The notes: a model not told the origin generated them from the letters alone. A stretch of DNA of 64,000 bases from CAVQWH01 sp963718685 (GCA_963718685.1 OY970356.1:434001-498000), one strand, 5' to 3'; shown: positions 40,167 to 50,016, counted from the first letter of the stretch. Program-made: numbers and translations.

Positions 40167-42824
40167 ATGTTTGGTTCGTTTATTGATTGGACACTTGGCG
40201 TTTTATTGCAATGGTACGTTTGGATACCTATAGTAGCAACTTTGGGTTATCTTACTTGGCGTAACTACAGAAAAGCGGCCGCCTTAAAAGAGATTGATCA
40301 TGTTTTATTAATCTTAGAAATTCCACGCGCCAACGACAAAAAAGAATTAGCCGCCGAGCAACTTTTCGCTAGCTTACACGGAATTTTACGCGACAAAAAA
40401 GAACTGCGTTCTAGTGGGGGAGTGCAAGAACATGTTAGCTTCGAAGTTGCCGCTATTGGTAAAAAGATTCGTTTTTATGTATGGGCACCAAAACATTTAC
40501 AAAACTTTGTAGAAGGGCAAATATATGCCCAGTACCCAACTGTCCAGATTCATGAGGCTGATGACGATTACACGCGCCGCCAACTAGAGCACAACGTAGT
40601 CTATAGCGCAGAATTATCCATGGTAGATAATGAAGTTTTGCCAATTAAAACTTTTCAAAGCTTTGAAGTAGACCCTCTAGCGGGAATTACGGCTACGCTT
40701 GCCAAATTGGAAGACCAAGACGAAGAAATGTGGATTCAAGTTCTGGCACGCCCAATTGCCGACGACTGGCACCGTCAAGCGTCGCGCTATGCCAATCATG
40801 TCAAAAGCGGCGGGCCAAATAGCGAGCTATTAAATAACAGCTACTTGTCATATATAGGCGGATTACTTTCCGCACTTTGGAAACCACCCGCTCAAGGTGG
40901 CGGAGGTGGAGAGTCTGCAAATTTATCCGAACGGCAAAAAACCAGGTTATCTGAAGTAGAGAAAAAATCTACTAAACTAGGTTACCAGGTGAAAATTCGC
41001 TTGGCGTATTTAGGTAATAGCCAACCTACCGCCAAACATCGCATGCAAGCTATCGTTGGTACTTTCAAGCAATTTAATAGCACCAACCTTAATGGGTTTA
41101 AACTAAAGAAAGCCAGCTTTAATCGCGATGATATTGCTGAATACTCTGCACGCTTTTTTGCCGATAGGGGATTTATTTTAAATATAGAAGAGCTAGCCAG
41201 CGTTTTTCACTTGCCACACACTAACGTAGAAACACCTAATATTGTATGGGCTACCAATAAAACTGCTGAACCGCCATCTGCGTTGCCAATCGTTACTAAC
41301 GAAAACGTTAATGATGATGGAATCAGCGCTTTTGGTTTGACTAACTTTAGGGGAGTTAACTATCAATTCGGGTTACTGCGAAGCGACCGAAACCGGCACG
41401 TATATATAATTGGCCAAACGGGTACAGGTAAATCCGGTCTCCTAGAATTGTTTGCCTTAAGTGATGTTTTTCATAACCACGGCTACGCAATCATAGATCC
41501 GCATGGCGACTTTGCGGTCAATAATATGCGGCTTATTCCACCAAATAGAGTAAAGGATGTGGTTTATTTCAACCCGGCCGATACTGCATATCCGCTTGGA
41601 TTTAACCCTATGGAAGTTTACGATCCGGGACAGAAAAATAACATTAGCTCAGAAATAATCGGTGTTTTGAAAAGAATGTTTGGTAATAGCTGGGGTCCTA
41701 GGCTGGAATATATTTTACGCTACACCATCTTAGCATTACTAGATTACCCTAACTCCACAATGCTCGATATTACCCGCATGTTAACGGATAAGAAATTCCG
41801 CAATGAGGTTTTAAGCCACTGTAAAGACAGCGTAGTACTCAACTTCTGGAAGATTGAGTTTGCTAGCTGGAATGATAAATTCGCAGCCGAAGCCGTAGCG
41901 CCAGTACTTAATAAAGTGGGTGCTTTTACGGCTAACCCGATCATTCGTAATATCATTGGCCAACCCAAGAGTACATTTAATATTCGTAAGATTATGGACG
42001 AAGGCAAAATCCTCGTCGTGAACTTGTCCAAAGGCCTAGTGGGGGAGGATAACGCAGGAATCCTTGGCGCATTCCTAGTTACTAAAATTCAACTTGCAGC
42101 TATGAGCCGCAGCGACATACCTAAAATTGAAGATAGATTACCATTTTATTTATATGTAGACGAGTTCCAAAACTTTGCCACAGACTCTTTTGCAACAATT
42201 TTAAGCGAAGCTAGAAAGTATGGCTTAAATTTAACAGTAGCTAACCAATATGTATCCCAAATGGAAGACACGGTAAGAGACGCCGTCTTTGGCAACGTAG
42301 GAACCATGATCTCATTCCGAGTCAGCGCTGATGATGCGCCAGTTCTAGCCAAACCATTTGCGCCTCAATTTGAGCCAGAAGATCTTTTACAAATGGCTAA
42401 CCGCCACTTCATTGCTACCATGGTCATAGAGGGCGAAAAAGCCCAGGCTTTTAGCGCCACCACCTTAACGCTTCCTGATGTTCACCAAGACAACTCTGAG
42501 CAAATCGTCGAACACTCCAGGCAGCAATACAGCCGACCTAGAGCTGAAGTAGAGAAGGAAATACAAGATTTACTAGACTCTTCGAACAACCCCCAGCCCC
42601 CTAATCAACACCCTAAAACCGAAAAGAAAAAACTTCCCACGGACTCAGCGTCTGGAGCCAAGCAACAGCCTAAACCACAAAACGATGGCGGTGATAAGCA
42701 GTCAGCCCCTAAAAAACGATCTCGCTCACGTTCCCGAAATAAAAATAAGTCTTCTAGTTCAGACTCTAAGCAATCTACCAAGCGCGATGATGAACACACT
42801 ATAAGACTACATCATAACAAGTAA
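40167..42824 (+). CDS. TraG/VirD4-like membrane ATPase (type IV secretion/pilus type)
   Basis: 885 residues. An N-terminal membrane helix (about 13-33), a ~370-residue beta-rich region, then a RecA-like motor with Walker A IGQTGTGKSGL (about 416-425) and Walker B FYLYVDEFQNF (about 660-668), plus the TVANQYVSQ sensor stretch of conjugative coupling proteins. The C-terminal ~90 residues are basic and Ser/Arg-rich (KKRSRSRSRNKNKSSSS). It may move DNA or protein across the envelope or drive pili; no relaxase or other secretion genes are nearby. ATG at 40167 has ACAAT 11 bases upstream. Confidence 0.82.
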   Translation: MFGSFIDWTLGVLLQWYVWIPIVATLGYLTWRNYRKAAALKEIDHVLLILEIPRANDKKELAAEQLFASLHGILRDKKELRSSGGVQEHVSFEVAAIGKKIRFYVWAPKHLQNFVEGQIYAQYPTVQIHEADDDYTRRQLEHNVVYSAELSMVDNEVLPIKTFQSFEVDPLAGITATLAKLEDQDEEMWIQVLARPIADDWHRQASRYANHVKSGGPNSELLNNSYLSYIGGLLSALWKPPAQGGGGGESANLSERQKTRLSEVEKKSTKLGYQVKIRLAYLGNSQPTAKHRMQAIVGTFKQFNSTNLNGFKLKKASFNRDDIAEYSARFFADRGFILNIEELASVFHLPHTNVETPNIVWATNKTAEPPSALPIVTNENVNDDGISAFGLTNFRGVNYQFGLLRSDRNRHVYIIGQTGTGKSGLLELFALSDVFHNHGYAIIDPHGDFAVNNMRLIPPNRVKDVVYFNPADTAYPLGFNPMEVYDPGQKNNISSEIIGVLKRMFGNSWGPRLEYILRYTILALLDYPNSTMLDITRMLTDKKFRNEVLSHCKDSVVLNFWKIEFASWNDKFAAEAVAPVLNKVGAFTANPIIRNIIGQPKSTFNIRKIMDEGKILVVNLSKGLVGEDNAGILGAFLVTKIQLAAMSRSDIPKIEDRLPFYLYVDEFQNFATDSFATILSEARKYGLNLTVANQYVSQMEDTVRDAVFGNVGTMISFRVSADDAPVLAKPFAPQFEPEDLLQMANRHFIATMVIEGEKAQAFSATTLTLPDVHQDNSEQIVEHSRQQYSRPRAEVEKEIQDLLDSSNNPQPPNQHPKTEKKKLPTDSASGAKQQPKPQNDGGDKQSAPKKRSRSRSRNKNKSSSSDSKQSTKRDDEHTIRLHHNK

Positions 42825-42853
42825 TCGGTTTTAATAATTACATATTAGACCGT

Positions 42854-42873
42854 ATGTTCTATTTTTGTTCTTA
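42854..42873. repeat. Left arm of 20-bp perfect inverted repeat
   Basis: The 20 bases at 42854-42873 are the exact reverse complement of 43418-43437; the arms are 544 bases apart and bracket the non-coding region. Confidence 0.9.
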
Positions 42874-43111
42874 CATAGTTTGTAGGTTACTTAAAATAAA
42901 ATAGAAACTCACGACAAACGGCCATAGCTTTAAAACTTGCGTCGGTCGTGAAAGAGAAGTGTGCAAACAAAATTTCAAACACGAAACTTAGTTTAAAAAA
43001 TAAACATAAGGTCAGTATTGAATAGGAAGGATAATAAAAGGAATAATATATCTTACGTCGCACAATATATCTTTTACGACATAGACTATAGTATTAAAAG
43101 AGACATGAATA

Positions 43112-43147
43112 CCCCTCCTATGGCAGGGGAGTTTTGGGCTTTTAGGA
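43112..43147 (+). terminator. Hairpin with T-rich tail in the intergenic region
   Basis: CCCCT at 43112-43116 pairs with AGGGG at 43125-43129, followed by AGTTTTGGGCTTTT. It has no evident upstream gene apart from the TraG-like ATPase ending ~290 bases earlier, so it may end a small RNA. Confidence 0.5.
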
Positions 43148-43271
43148 CTTAACGTTAACTTTTATTAGTTTTCATACTACTAATTTGCAACACTCGGAGC
43201 TTAATCAACGCCCTCGCAGTATTACATGGCCTCACGCTATTTAAGCCATACTTTTAGCCAGACCCTATACG

Positions 43272-43280
43272 TTATCCACA
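43272..43280 (+). promoter_or_regulatory. DnaA box
   Basis: TTATCCACA, a perfect consensus box, lies in AT-rich sequence downstream of ftsQ. Confidence 0.6.
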
Positions 43281-43417
43281 GTTGACCACATATTTGCTTT
43301 TTAGCAAAAATATTATTATTTTACGTTCCCTACTGCTCTACGCTTACCTATTATTTGCTTTTTTTGCATTTTAATATTTTGATATAGTTTTTGTAATTAT
43401 AAGTACAAACATCCTAT

Positions 43418-43437
43418 TAAGAACAAAAATAGAACAT
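43418..43437. repeat. Right arm of 20-bp perfect inverted repeat
   Basis: Exact reverse complement of 42854-42873; it ends 21 bases before the stop of ftsQ. Confidence 0.9.
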
Positions 43438-43458
43438 CGCTTACGAGGCGGGGAGTTG

Positions 43459-44379
43459 TCAGCGATAAAAAGCTCGACCCGGCACTCTTATATCAACGTA
43501 TTGAGGATTTAGATTGTGCTGCTTCAAGTAACCGGTTACCCTTTGCATGTCTTGAACTTGGGCTGCTACATCACGAGTGATATTAGCCTTAAAATAATAC
43601 CCCTCCCCTTTCAGTTTCACGTCTACCTCACGGGTTACGCCTGCGGGTATTGTGAGGCTTTCAACCTTACCAAGCCCGGTGGCGGCATCTACGCGGGACA
43701 CCACTCGGCCCAAAAAGGCTAACAGCTGACTAGATGCTACAGTAGTTTTGTCGTTATTAATAGCTAAGTTGCTTTTATCTACCACAGATACCTCAGGTTT
43801 TGAGTAATAGTTCTTTGAAAAAGCCACGCCCTTAGCGTCTACCAGATACTCTTTGTTGCCGAGTCTCCAGTCAATAACAGGTTTTCTAAGATTAATTTTG
43901 TATTTACCATAGCCAATTTCACCTCCAGTGCTAAAAATGCTGGCTACTTCTGGAAGGGATTGGCTAACATACTGGCTCAGCCTTACCTCATTAAGAGTAA
44001 AGCGGAACCTCTCTAAAGGATGGGCGCTAAGGTATTTATCGATAACAGACGCATAACGAGCCTTGCTAGGCTGTAGCGAGGGTTGAGGGCTGTAGCTGAT
44101 AGATTTAACGCTGGTAGCATACTGTGTCATAAGCCAATATGTGCCTGCTATCAAAACAAGAAGGCTGATTAAAAGCATAGTTATGCGTCGGCGCCGGCGT
44201 TTTAGGAAGTGTGACTGTAGCCGCGAAGATTGCATATCGCTATGCCTTTTGGTAGTTTTTACCTTTGGCGATGAACTTCCAGACAAAGTTCGGCTACGGC
44301 GAAAAACGTAGCCATTCGAGTCGTCCTCAACTTTTGGTTGACGTTGTGATTTGGAGGATTTTTTTCTTAACCATGCCAT
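43459..44379 (-). CDS. ftsQ: Cell-division protein FtsQ/DivIB
   Basis: 306 residues. A basic cytoplasmic part of ~65 residues ends in KRRRRR before one membrane helix (about 67-85). A POTRA-like domain follows (VKSISYSPQPSLQPSKARY), and the FtsQ domain ends in the family signature YVDIRVPGRAFYR. It links early and late divisome proteins. It is the last gene of the dcw cluster; ftsA and ftsZ do not follow, and an intergenic region lies beyond it. Confidence 0.88.
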   Translation of the reverse strand: MAWLRKKSSKSQRQPKVEDDSNGYVFRRSRTLSGSSSPKVKTTKRHSDMQSSRLQSHFLKRRRRRITMLLISLLVLIAGTYWLMTQYATSVKSISYSPQPSLQPSKARYASVIDKYLSAHPLERFRFTLNEVRLSQYVSQSLPEVASIFSTGGEIGYGKYKINLRKPVIDWRLGNKEYLVDAKGVAFSKNYYSKPEVSVVDKSNLAINNDKTTVASSQLLAFLGRVVSRVDAATGLGKVESLTIPAGVTREVDVKLKGEGYYFKANITRDVAAQVQDMQRVTGYLKQHNLNPQYVDIRVPGRAFYR

Positions 44380-44391
44380 AATGTAAATTAC

Positions 44392-45543
44392 CTAACGCCT
44401 AGCAAATCTTTCTAATGAATCAACTACTTCGGACGCAGCCTCAGGCTTTGCAAAACTGTGAAGTTTTTGGCCCAATTGACGACGCAAACTTGAATCTCTT
44501 AACAGGTTTATAATCGCTTTCTTCATTAATACCGGATCTTTTACCATGTGTTCTTCGTCTAAAATCTCTATAGCGCCCGCTTTCTTATAGATTTTAGCGT
44601 TTTTAATTTGATGACCAGCAGTTAATAGGGCATTAGGAACGACAATTGTCGCCTTACCTACCGCCGCTAACTCTAACATGGTGGTTGCGCCAGCACGTGT
44701 CACAACCAGATCGGCAGCACCCATCAGTTCAGCCACGTTGCTGTCCACAAACGGCAGAAGCTTATAATCGCTAGACGAAGGCGCTTTAGTCTGGCATTCT
44801 TGGTAATGTTTGGATCCGCAAATATGAATTATAGATGCATGCTCTAGTAAGTCTTTTGCAATACTTAGAAGAGAGCGGTTGATATTGCGTGCTCCTAGTC
44901 CCCCGCCGGTGACTAAAATCAAAGGTTTATCTTTTGAAAAACCCAGCTTTTGTTTAGCCTTTTGTTGTTGCTTGTTACTAAAAAGCTTAAAATCCTTATT
45001 AATAGGTATTCCAACATAATGGGATTTGTCTGCTGGATAAGAGTAGTTTTCAAGTGGCGCACCAGTTAAAATTGCCTTAGCGAATTTTGCTAAAATGCGG
45101 TTGGTTAACCCGGGATGAGTGTCCGAATCATGGATAACTAGCGGAATCCCTAAAAGCCGTGCCGCTAGGCCAACCGGTAAGCAGACAAAACCTCCTTTAG
45201 TAAATACTACTTGCGGTCGCCAAAAAATTAACCCGAATAAACTTTGGAAGAAACCTAAAATAAATAAGAATATATCGCCAATATTACGTAGTAAGGTAGG
45301 AATGTCACCTAGCTGCTGCATCAGAGTCCGGCCATGATAACGGCGTAGTTTGCCAGCAAAAATAGTCTTTACTCGGGTTTTATTGTCAGCTTGAAAGACA
45401 ATATTTCTAGCCTGACTAGCAAATCCGCGATCGCACCAAAAGCGGACTTCGGCTGTTTTGTCGCGCTTTTTAAGCTCCTTGATAATAGCGACGATTGGCG
45501 TCACGTGTCCGCCCGACCCGCCGCCGACTGTCAATACTCTCAT
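44392..45543 (-). CDS. murG: Undecaprenyl-PP-MurNAc-pentapeptide GlcNAc transferase MurG
   Basis: 383 residues, GT28. It makes lipid II from lipid I at the inner membrane face. Motifs: TVGGGSGGHVTPI at the N-terminus (lipid/diphosphate loop), FTKGGFVCLPVGLAARLLG, IHDSDTHPGLTNR, VTGGGLGARNINRSL and VTRAGATTMLELAAVGKATI. ATG at 45543 with AAGGGA upstream is preferred to the longer frame from 45606; it still overlaps the 3' end of ftsW by 74 bases. A membrane-binding hydrophobic patch (FLFILGFFQSLFGLIF) is unusually strong. Confidence 0.95.
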   Translation of the reverse strand: MRVLTVGGGSGGHVTPIVAIIKELKKRDKTAEVRFWCDRGFASQARNIVFQADNKTRVKTIFAGKLRRYHGRTLMQQLGDIPTLLRNIGDIFLFILGFFQSLFGLIFWRPQVVFTKGGFVCLPVGLAARLLGIPLVIHDSDTHPGLTNRILAKFAKAILTGAPLENYSYPADKSHYVGIPINKDFKLFSNKQQQKAKQKLGFSKDKPLILVTGGGLGARNINRSLLSIAKDLLEHASIIHICGSKHYQECQTKAPSSSDYKLLPFVDSNVAELMGAADLVVTRAGATTMLELAAVGKATIVVPNALLTAGHQIKNAKIYKKAGAIEILDEEHMVKDPVLMKKAIINLLRDSSLRRQLGQKLHSFAKPEAASEVVDSLERFARR

Positions 45544-46735
45544 GATTTTTCCCTTCATCAAACCTAATGTGGGTTGTATAACGCGAAATTTGAAATACCA
45601 AGCCAAGTGCAGCCATAATGAAGATCAAGCTTGTACCGCCGAAACTAAGAAGAGGCAGCGTGATGCCCGTCAATGGAAACACCCCTATCATAGCTCCGAT
45701 ATTAACAATTGTGTGGGTTCCTACCCAGCCGAAGGTTCCTGCCACTATCATGCGCATAACCGGGCTTTCTACATAATCCATTACGCGCAGTAGCCTCAAT
45801 AGCAAAGCTACAAATAACACTAAAAGAGCTACTAGCCCTACGAAGCCAAATATTTCGCCCATAATTGCAAATATGGAGTCGTTGGTTGCTTCGGGTAGAT
45901 AGCCATAAGCCTGAATGCTCTTACCGAGTCCCAGCCCTAGCAGTCCGCCTGCTCCTAAGGCAATTTTAGCTTGGTGAATGTGATAGCTCGAGGAGTCGGC
46001 TGTATTTCCTCCGGATTGATTCAAAAAAGTTTCTACCCGAGCCAAACGGTGCGGAGCCATTAATATAAAGAGTATTCCTACAGCCAACAAAGCTCCTAGA
46101 GCCATTAAGCCAATTCTCTTATTGACTCCTGCTACAAATACCATAACCGCTATGATTCCTAACATAGCTATGCCGCTTCCCATATCTTTTTGAAAGCCCA
46201 TAATAAATAAGGTTGCCAATCCAACCACAATCCCAAGCGGAATAATCGTATCATTCAAACTATTAACCTTACCTTGTTGTATACGGCGGCCTAAGAATCC
46301 TGCAGTAAATAGCAAAAGACCAAACTTAACAAATTCGGCCGGTTGAAAACTTACAAAACCCAAGTTCAACCAACGACACGCTCCATAGGTGCATAAAGCT
46401 ACGTTCGATCTGATAGCCCCGAGAAATGCCAGAATTACACACGTTAGCAAAGCTATAACCAAGATCTTACCGGCATACTTTTGCCACCATCTCAAAGGAA
46501 CGGCTGCGACTACACCAAATGCAAAAATACTTAAGACTAAATATGATAGCTGGCGTTGCATAAAGGTAGCCTGGTCTGCGCTTGATCCACTGCTCGCTGA
46601 GCTCAGAGCGTACAACACTACTAGCCCCAGTAAAAGTAAGATACCCACGTACAGTATTATCTGATAATCGGGACGATGCCGCCTCACCAAGTGGCGCACT
46701 TCACTATGTATTTGGCCGATATTTCGCCGTGCCAT
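45470..46735 (-). CDS. ftsW: SEDS-family peptidoglycan polymerase FtsW
   Basis: 421 residues with about ten membrane helices. SEDS signatures are present: ARRWL-equivalent ACRWLNLGFVSFQPAEFVKFG, FQKDMGSGIAM, GYLPEATNDSIFAIMGEIFG, and the late INIGAMIGVFPLTGITLPLL then SFGGTSL. It polymerises lipid II at the septum with the penicillin-binding protein encoded upstream. The last ~35 residues are hydrophilic and arginine-rich and overlap the start of murG. Confidence 0.93.
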   Translation of the reverse strand: MARRNIGQIHSEVRHLVRRHRPDYQIILYVGILLLLGLVVLYALSSASSGSSADQATFMQRQLSYLVLSIFAFGVVAAVPLRWWQKYAGKILVIALLTCVILAFLGAIRSNVALCTYGACRWLNLGFVSFQPAEFVKFGLLLFTAGFLGRRIQQGKVNSLNDTIIPLGIVVGLATLFIMGFQKDMGSGIAMLGIIAVMVFVAGVNKRIGLMALGALLAVGILFILMAPHRLARVETFLNQSGGNTADSSSYHIHQAKIALGAGGLLGLGLGKSIQAYGYLPEATNDSIFAIMGEIFGFVGLVALLVLFVALLLRLLRVMDYVESPVMRMIVAGTFGWVGTHTIVNIGAMIGVFPLTGITLPLLSFGGTSLIFIMAALGLVFQISRYTTHIRFDEGKNHESIDSRRRVGRTRDANRRYYQGA

Positions 46736-46738
46736 AAT

Positions 46739-47779
46739 CTAAACGTAGCCCCCTACCAGCGCTAGCCACAAGCCGATAAATCCTGTAACTCCTGAAATAA
46801 TCCAGAAGCGCATAGTTACTCTAGTTTCCGGCCAGCCTTTCGCTTCTAGATGATGATGGATAGGTGCTGAAATAAAAATCTTACGTTTAAACAGTTTTTT
46901 GCTGGTAATTTGTACAAGGCTCGATCCGGCTTCAACTACAAATACTAAGCCGATTATTGGCAGCAAAAATAGTGTGTTCGTTAACATAGCTACTACACCC
47001 AAAGCCGTGCCCAATGCAAATGAACCTACGTCGCCCATAAAGAATCTGGCAGGATAAATATTAAACCATATGTAACTTACTAAAGCGCCTATAACTATGA
47101 AGCAAAAACCGGCAATACCGAAGTTGCCTTGTAGAAATGCAATGATAGCAAAGATGCCATAAGCCGTAGCCAGTAAACCTCCGGCCAAGCCATCCAAGCC
47201 GTCGCTAATGTTAACCGCATTACTGGTAGATATAACCGCTAACACAAACAAAGGTATGATCCACGCCCCTAAGAACACTTCGCCCAAGAACGGTACATGA
47301 ATCTCTGTGTACCCTAGTTTAACGTAAAAATACCAAGCTAGCGCCGCTGAAACGGCTACAATCATAAAGAATTTCACACTTGAGCGCAGACCTCTAACAT
47401 CGCCGCCTAAGCCTTTGATATTAATCAAATCGTCGAGCAATCCGACGGCGCCACCACCGATAAGAGCTGCCAGCGGTAACCAGGTTTGGCGACGGTCTAA
47501 GTTGAATAATAGAGTGATTAATGCCACAGCGACGATCGTTACCATCCCGGCCATAGTAGGAATATTGCGCTTGAACTTATCGGCGTGCAGTTTGGTAAAA
47601 ACCTTTAATTTCTCTCCTGTAGTAGAAGCGCTACGCTGTTTCTTCCAGAATTTGTAGCGATAAGCTAAGAACGTATAAACCGGGGTCAAAGCCATGGCTA
47701 CCAAAAAGCTGCCGGCGCTCAAAGCAAATAAGTCGCCTATGTGTTGCGTGAGTTGAGCTAATGTTGCAGTTGAAGCCAT
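46739..47779 (-). CDS. mraY: Phospho-MurNAc-pentapeptide transferase MraY
   Basis: 346 residues, about ten membrane helices. It forms lipid I on the undecaprenyl carrier. Hallmarks: KFKRNIPTMAGMV, GLLDDLINI (catalytic DD), NAVNISDGLDGLAGGL, RFFMGDVGSFALGT and SAPIHHHLEAKGWPE (the HHH motif). It lies 3 bases before ftsW and 16 bases after ftsI. Confidence 0.96.
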   Translation of the reverse strand: MASTATLAQLTQHIGDLFALSAGSFLVAMALTPVYTFLAYRYKFWKKQRSASTTGEKLKVFTKLHADKFKRNIPTMAGMVTIVAVALITLLFNLDRRQTWLPLAALIGGGAVGLLDDLINIKGLGGDVRGLRSSVKFFMIVAVSAALAWYFYVKLGYTEIHVPFLGEVFLGAWIIPLFVLAVISTSNAVNISDGLDGLAGGLLATAYGIFAIIAFLQGNFGIAGFCFIVIGALVSYIWFNIYPARFFMGDVGSFALGTALGVVAMLTNTLFLLPIIGLVFVVEAGSSLVQITSKKLFKRKIFISAPIHHHLEAKGWPETRVTMRFWIISGVTGFIGLWLALVGGYV

Positions 47780-47795
47780 TTTTATTTGTTCCTTT

Positions 47796-49550
47796 TTAAT
47801 GCCCTACCGGCTGAACTTTTAAGTAATCAAGGAGCCAGTTAGAAATATCGGTAAAAATCGGGTTAGCGGCTTGATTTCCCGCATAACCTGGTAACTTGGA
47901 ATCTTTCACATATACCATTATGACATAGTGGGGCGTTTGATTGCCACCAAAACCTAAATAGGTGCCAGTAGCGTTACTTTCACGGTATTTCCCAGTAGTC
48001 GGATCAATAGTTTGAGCGGTACCGGTTTTACCGCCGACAATATAGCCGTGCTTATCCTGGCCGCCAGTAACTCCCAGTTGCCTTGCCTGATAAATCATAT
48101 TACGCAGTGTCGCTGAGGCTTTGGAGTTGATAACGTCCTTTCTAACCACTTTGGCATTATGCGGTGATACAGCTCCATCACTTTGCATAGTACCGGCTAC
48201 CAAATTTGGCCTGTAGTATGTACCGCCGTTAATTGCTGCAGAGAAAGCACTCGCTACCTGAATAACTGTTGTGTTCAAGCCTTGTCCGAACACCATGTTA
48301 GCGTAACGTACGTTATTGCCCTGAACCTCATGAGGGCCGATTACAATACCGGGCTCTTCACCGGCTTGTTGAATGCCGGTGTCTTTGCCAAACATATAGT
48401 GGTTAGTGAAATAATTATAAAGTTTTTCTCGAGCCTGAAGGTTAACTTGCCCGCCGCCCATTTGCTGTAATACATAAACCGCACCGGTGTTAAGCGAGTA
48501 TTGCAAGATCTCCAGCATAGTTTGATGAGGGCTTGTAGGATCGCCTTCAACGTTACTAATTGTGGCGTCGTCAATTTTAACCGAGCCGGTATTGTTAAAA
48601 GTGGAATTAATATTAACGGCACCGCTATCCAAGCCCGCCGCCATGGTTAAGGTCTTCATAACTGAGCCAACTTCAATCGGATCTGAAACTATATCATTTT
48701 GGAAAACGCTATAGTCGGTAACTTTGTTATAATCTTGTGGATTATAGGTCGGTGCATTGGCCATGGCTAAAACGTTGCCGTTTTTAGGATCCATAACAAC
48801 TACACCGCCGGTGGTAGCTCCGGCTCGATCTAAACCTCGTTTAAGAGCCTGCTCGGTGTAATCTTGTATACTTCTATCGATTGTCAAAACCAAATTTTCA
48901 CCGTTCTTAGGAGCAACACGAGTGTCTTTATCGCCAATTGTCAAAGGAATGCGCCTAACATCGGTCACCGCCTGCAACTTACCGTCACGACCGCTTAATT
49001 CTTTATTAAGAGCGCCCTCGATGCCATACTGGCCTTTGCCATCGGCATTAACATACCCCAGCAGCTGACCCGCTAAACTGCCTTCCGGATAAACGCGTTC
49101 CGTTCCTTCGGTAAATCCTACCCCTGCTATATTCTCTTTTTTAAGTAGCTGAGCTTGTTTTAGGTTAAGTTTTTTTGCTATCACTACATAACGAAGTTTC
49201 TTACTGTTCAAGCCCGTCTTAAAGTCGCCCTCCAAGTTACCGCCGGCAATTCTTTCAAATGCAGATATAAGTTTATGGCGATTAGTTACTTCCTGGGGGT
49301 CGGCATAAGCCAAATATACCGGTTCGTTAAGTACCAGCGGCACAGTAGTATCACCTTCTTTGGCGTAAATTTTCCCTCGCTCAGCCGGAATAACAAATTT
49401 AGCCGTATGCTCAGCTACCGCTTGCCGCTCGTAGTCGTTATGGCGAATGATTTGTAAATAAAAAAGTTGCACTACAAATATAGCCATCACTAAAATTAGC
49501 CCAGCGGCTAAAATTCTAGATCGACCATGCCAGTGCAAAGATAATTTCAT
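47796..49550 (-). CDS. ftsI: Division penicillin-binding protein FtsI (PBP2/3 class B)
   Basis: 584 residues. A membrane helix near 12-32, dimerisation/pedestal domain (IPAERGKIYAKEGDTTVPLV), then the transpeptidase with SxxK as SVMK in DPIEVGSVMKTLTMAAG, SxN as SLN in LQYSLNTGAVYV, and KTG in VGGKTGTAQTID. It cross-links septal peptidoglycan with FtsW. There is no PASTA domain. Confidence 0.95.
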   Translation of the reverse strand: MKLSLHWHGRSRILAAGLILVMAIFVVQLFYLQIIRHNDYERQAVAEHTAKFVIPAERGKIYAKEGDTTVPLVLNEPVYLAYADPQEVTNRHKLISAFERIAGGNLEGDFKTGLNSKKLRYVVIAKKLNLKQAQLLKKENIAGVGFTEGTERVYPEGSLAGQLLGYVNADGKGQYGIEGALNKELSGRDGKLQAVTDVRRIPLTIGDKDTRVAPKNGENLVLTIDRSIQDYTEQALKRGLDRAGATTGGVVVMDPKNGNVLAMANAPTYNPQDYNKVTDYSVFQNDIVSDPIEVGSVMKTLTMAAGLDSGAVNINSTFNNTGSVKIDDATISNVEGDPTSPHQTMLEILQYSLNTGAVYVLQQMGGGQVNLQAREKLYNYFTNHYMFGKDTGIQQAGEEPGIVIGPHEVQGNNVRYANMVFGQGLNTTVIQVASAFSAAINGGTYYRPNLVAGTMQSDGAVSPHNAKVVRKDVINSKASATLRNMIYQARQLGVTGGQDKHGYIVGGKTGTAQTIDPTTGKYRESNATGTYLGFGGNQTPHYVIMVYVKDSKLPGYAGNQAANPIFTDISNWLLDYLKVQPVGH

Positions 49551-49569
49551 TAGTCTTTATAATTGTATG

Positions 49570-49923
49570 CTAATCGCGTACGTAATCAACATTACTAGGT
49601 GTTTGATAGGTTTTAGCTACACTGCTATTTTGCACACGTTCCAGAGCCTGCAAGCGAGCGTTTTCTACTTCAAGATCATTCTTTTTACTAACCAGCTCCG
49701 TGCGTTGGTCGTCCAAGCGATGCAAGGGATAGCCATACGTGCCAGTCTTAGTAACCTGAGTCAAGTAAATAAGACCCAGTACCGCTATCATTAACGCCAT
49801 GAGCACGGTATGAGTTACTGGGCCTAGTTTTGCTGTCGCCTCAAAAGCTACTACATTTTGGTTGCGCCGCCACATACGTTGTTGACGACTATTTACAAGT
49901 GAGCTGCTTCTATTTTGATACAT
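49570..49923 (-). CDS. ftsL: FtsL-like small division protein
   Basis: 117 residues: a basic cytoplasmic part with RRNQN, one membrane helix (about 37-55, HTVLMALMIAVLGLIYL), and a heptad-patterned coiled coil (DQRTELVSKKNDLEVENARL). This is the FtsL/DivIC topology, and the position between rsmH and ftsI is the classical one. The symbol is assigned from position and topology, not from residue identity. Confidence 0.8.
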   Translation of the reverse strand: MYQNRSSSLVNSRQQRMWRRNQNVVAFEATAKLGPVTHTVLMALMIAVLGLIYLTQVTKTGTYGYPLHRLDDQRTELVSKKNDLEVENARLQALERVQNSSVAKTYQTPSNVDYVRD

Positions 49924-49967
49924 TTAATTTTTCTCTTTTTGTTTTTATGTTTGTGTGCGTCTTTGGC

Positions 49968-50001
49968 GGCGTAACCGCCGGGAAATCCCTTTGGTTACGC
50001 C
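49968..50001 (-). promoter_or_regulatory. Competing hairpins before ftsL
   Basis: GGCGTAACC at 49968-49976 pairs with GGTTACGCC at 49993-50001 (9 bp). Within the left arm, GGCG-GTTA-CGCC (minus strand) can form a smaller competing hairpin. The pair lies between a 19-codon frame and ftsL. Confidence 0.5.
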
Positions 50002-50016
50002 ACTGTCGCGCGTAAA

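Larger units (their letters stand above)
42825..43458. other. AT-rich intergenic region bounded by an inverted repeat
   Basis: 634 bases with no gene I can support. It contains a 20-bp inverted repeat pair (42854-42873 and 43418-43437), a TCACGAC/GTCGTGA stem (about 42911-42952), two near-copies of AATATATCTT (about 43046 and 43062), a hairpin with T-run (43112-43147), a perfect DnaA box (43272-43280) and very AT-rich tracts (43300-43400). Confidence 0.7.

Noticed and set aside
43085..43120. Small gene on the minus strand after AGGAGGGG with ATG near 43106
   Set aside because: The frame closes after six codons; the SD-like sequence is better explained as part of the hairpin at 43112-43129.
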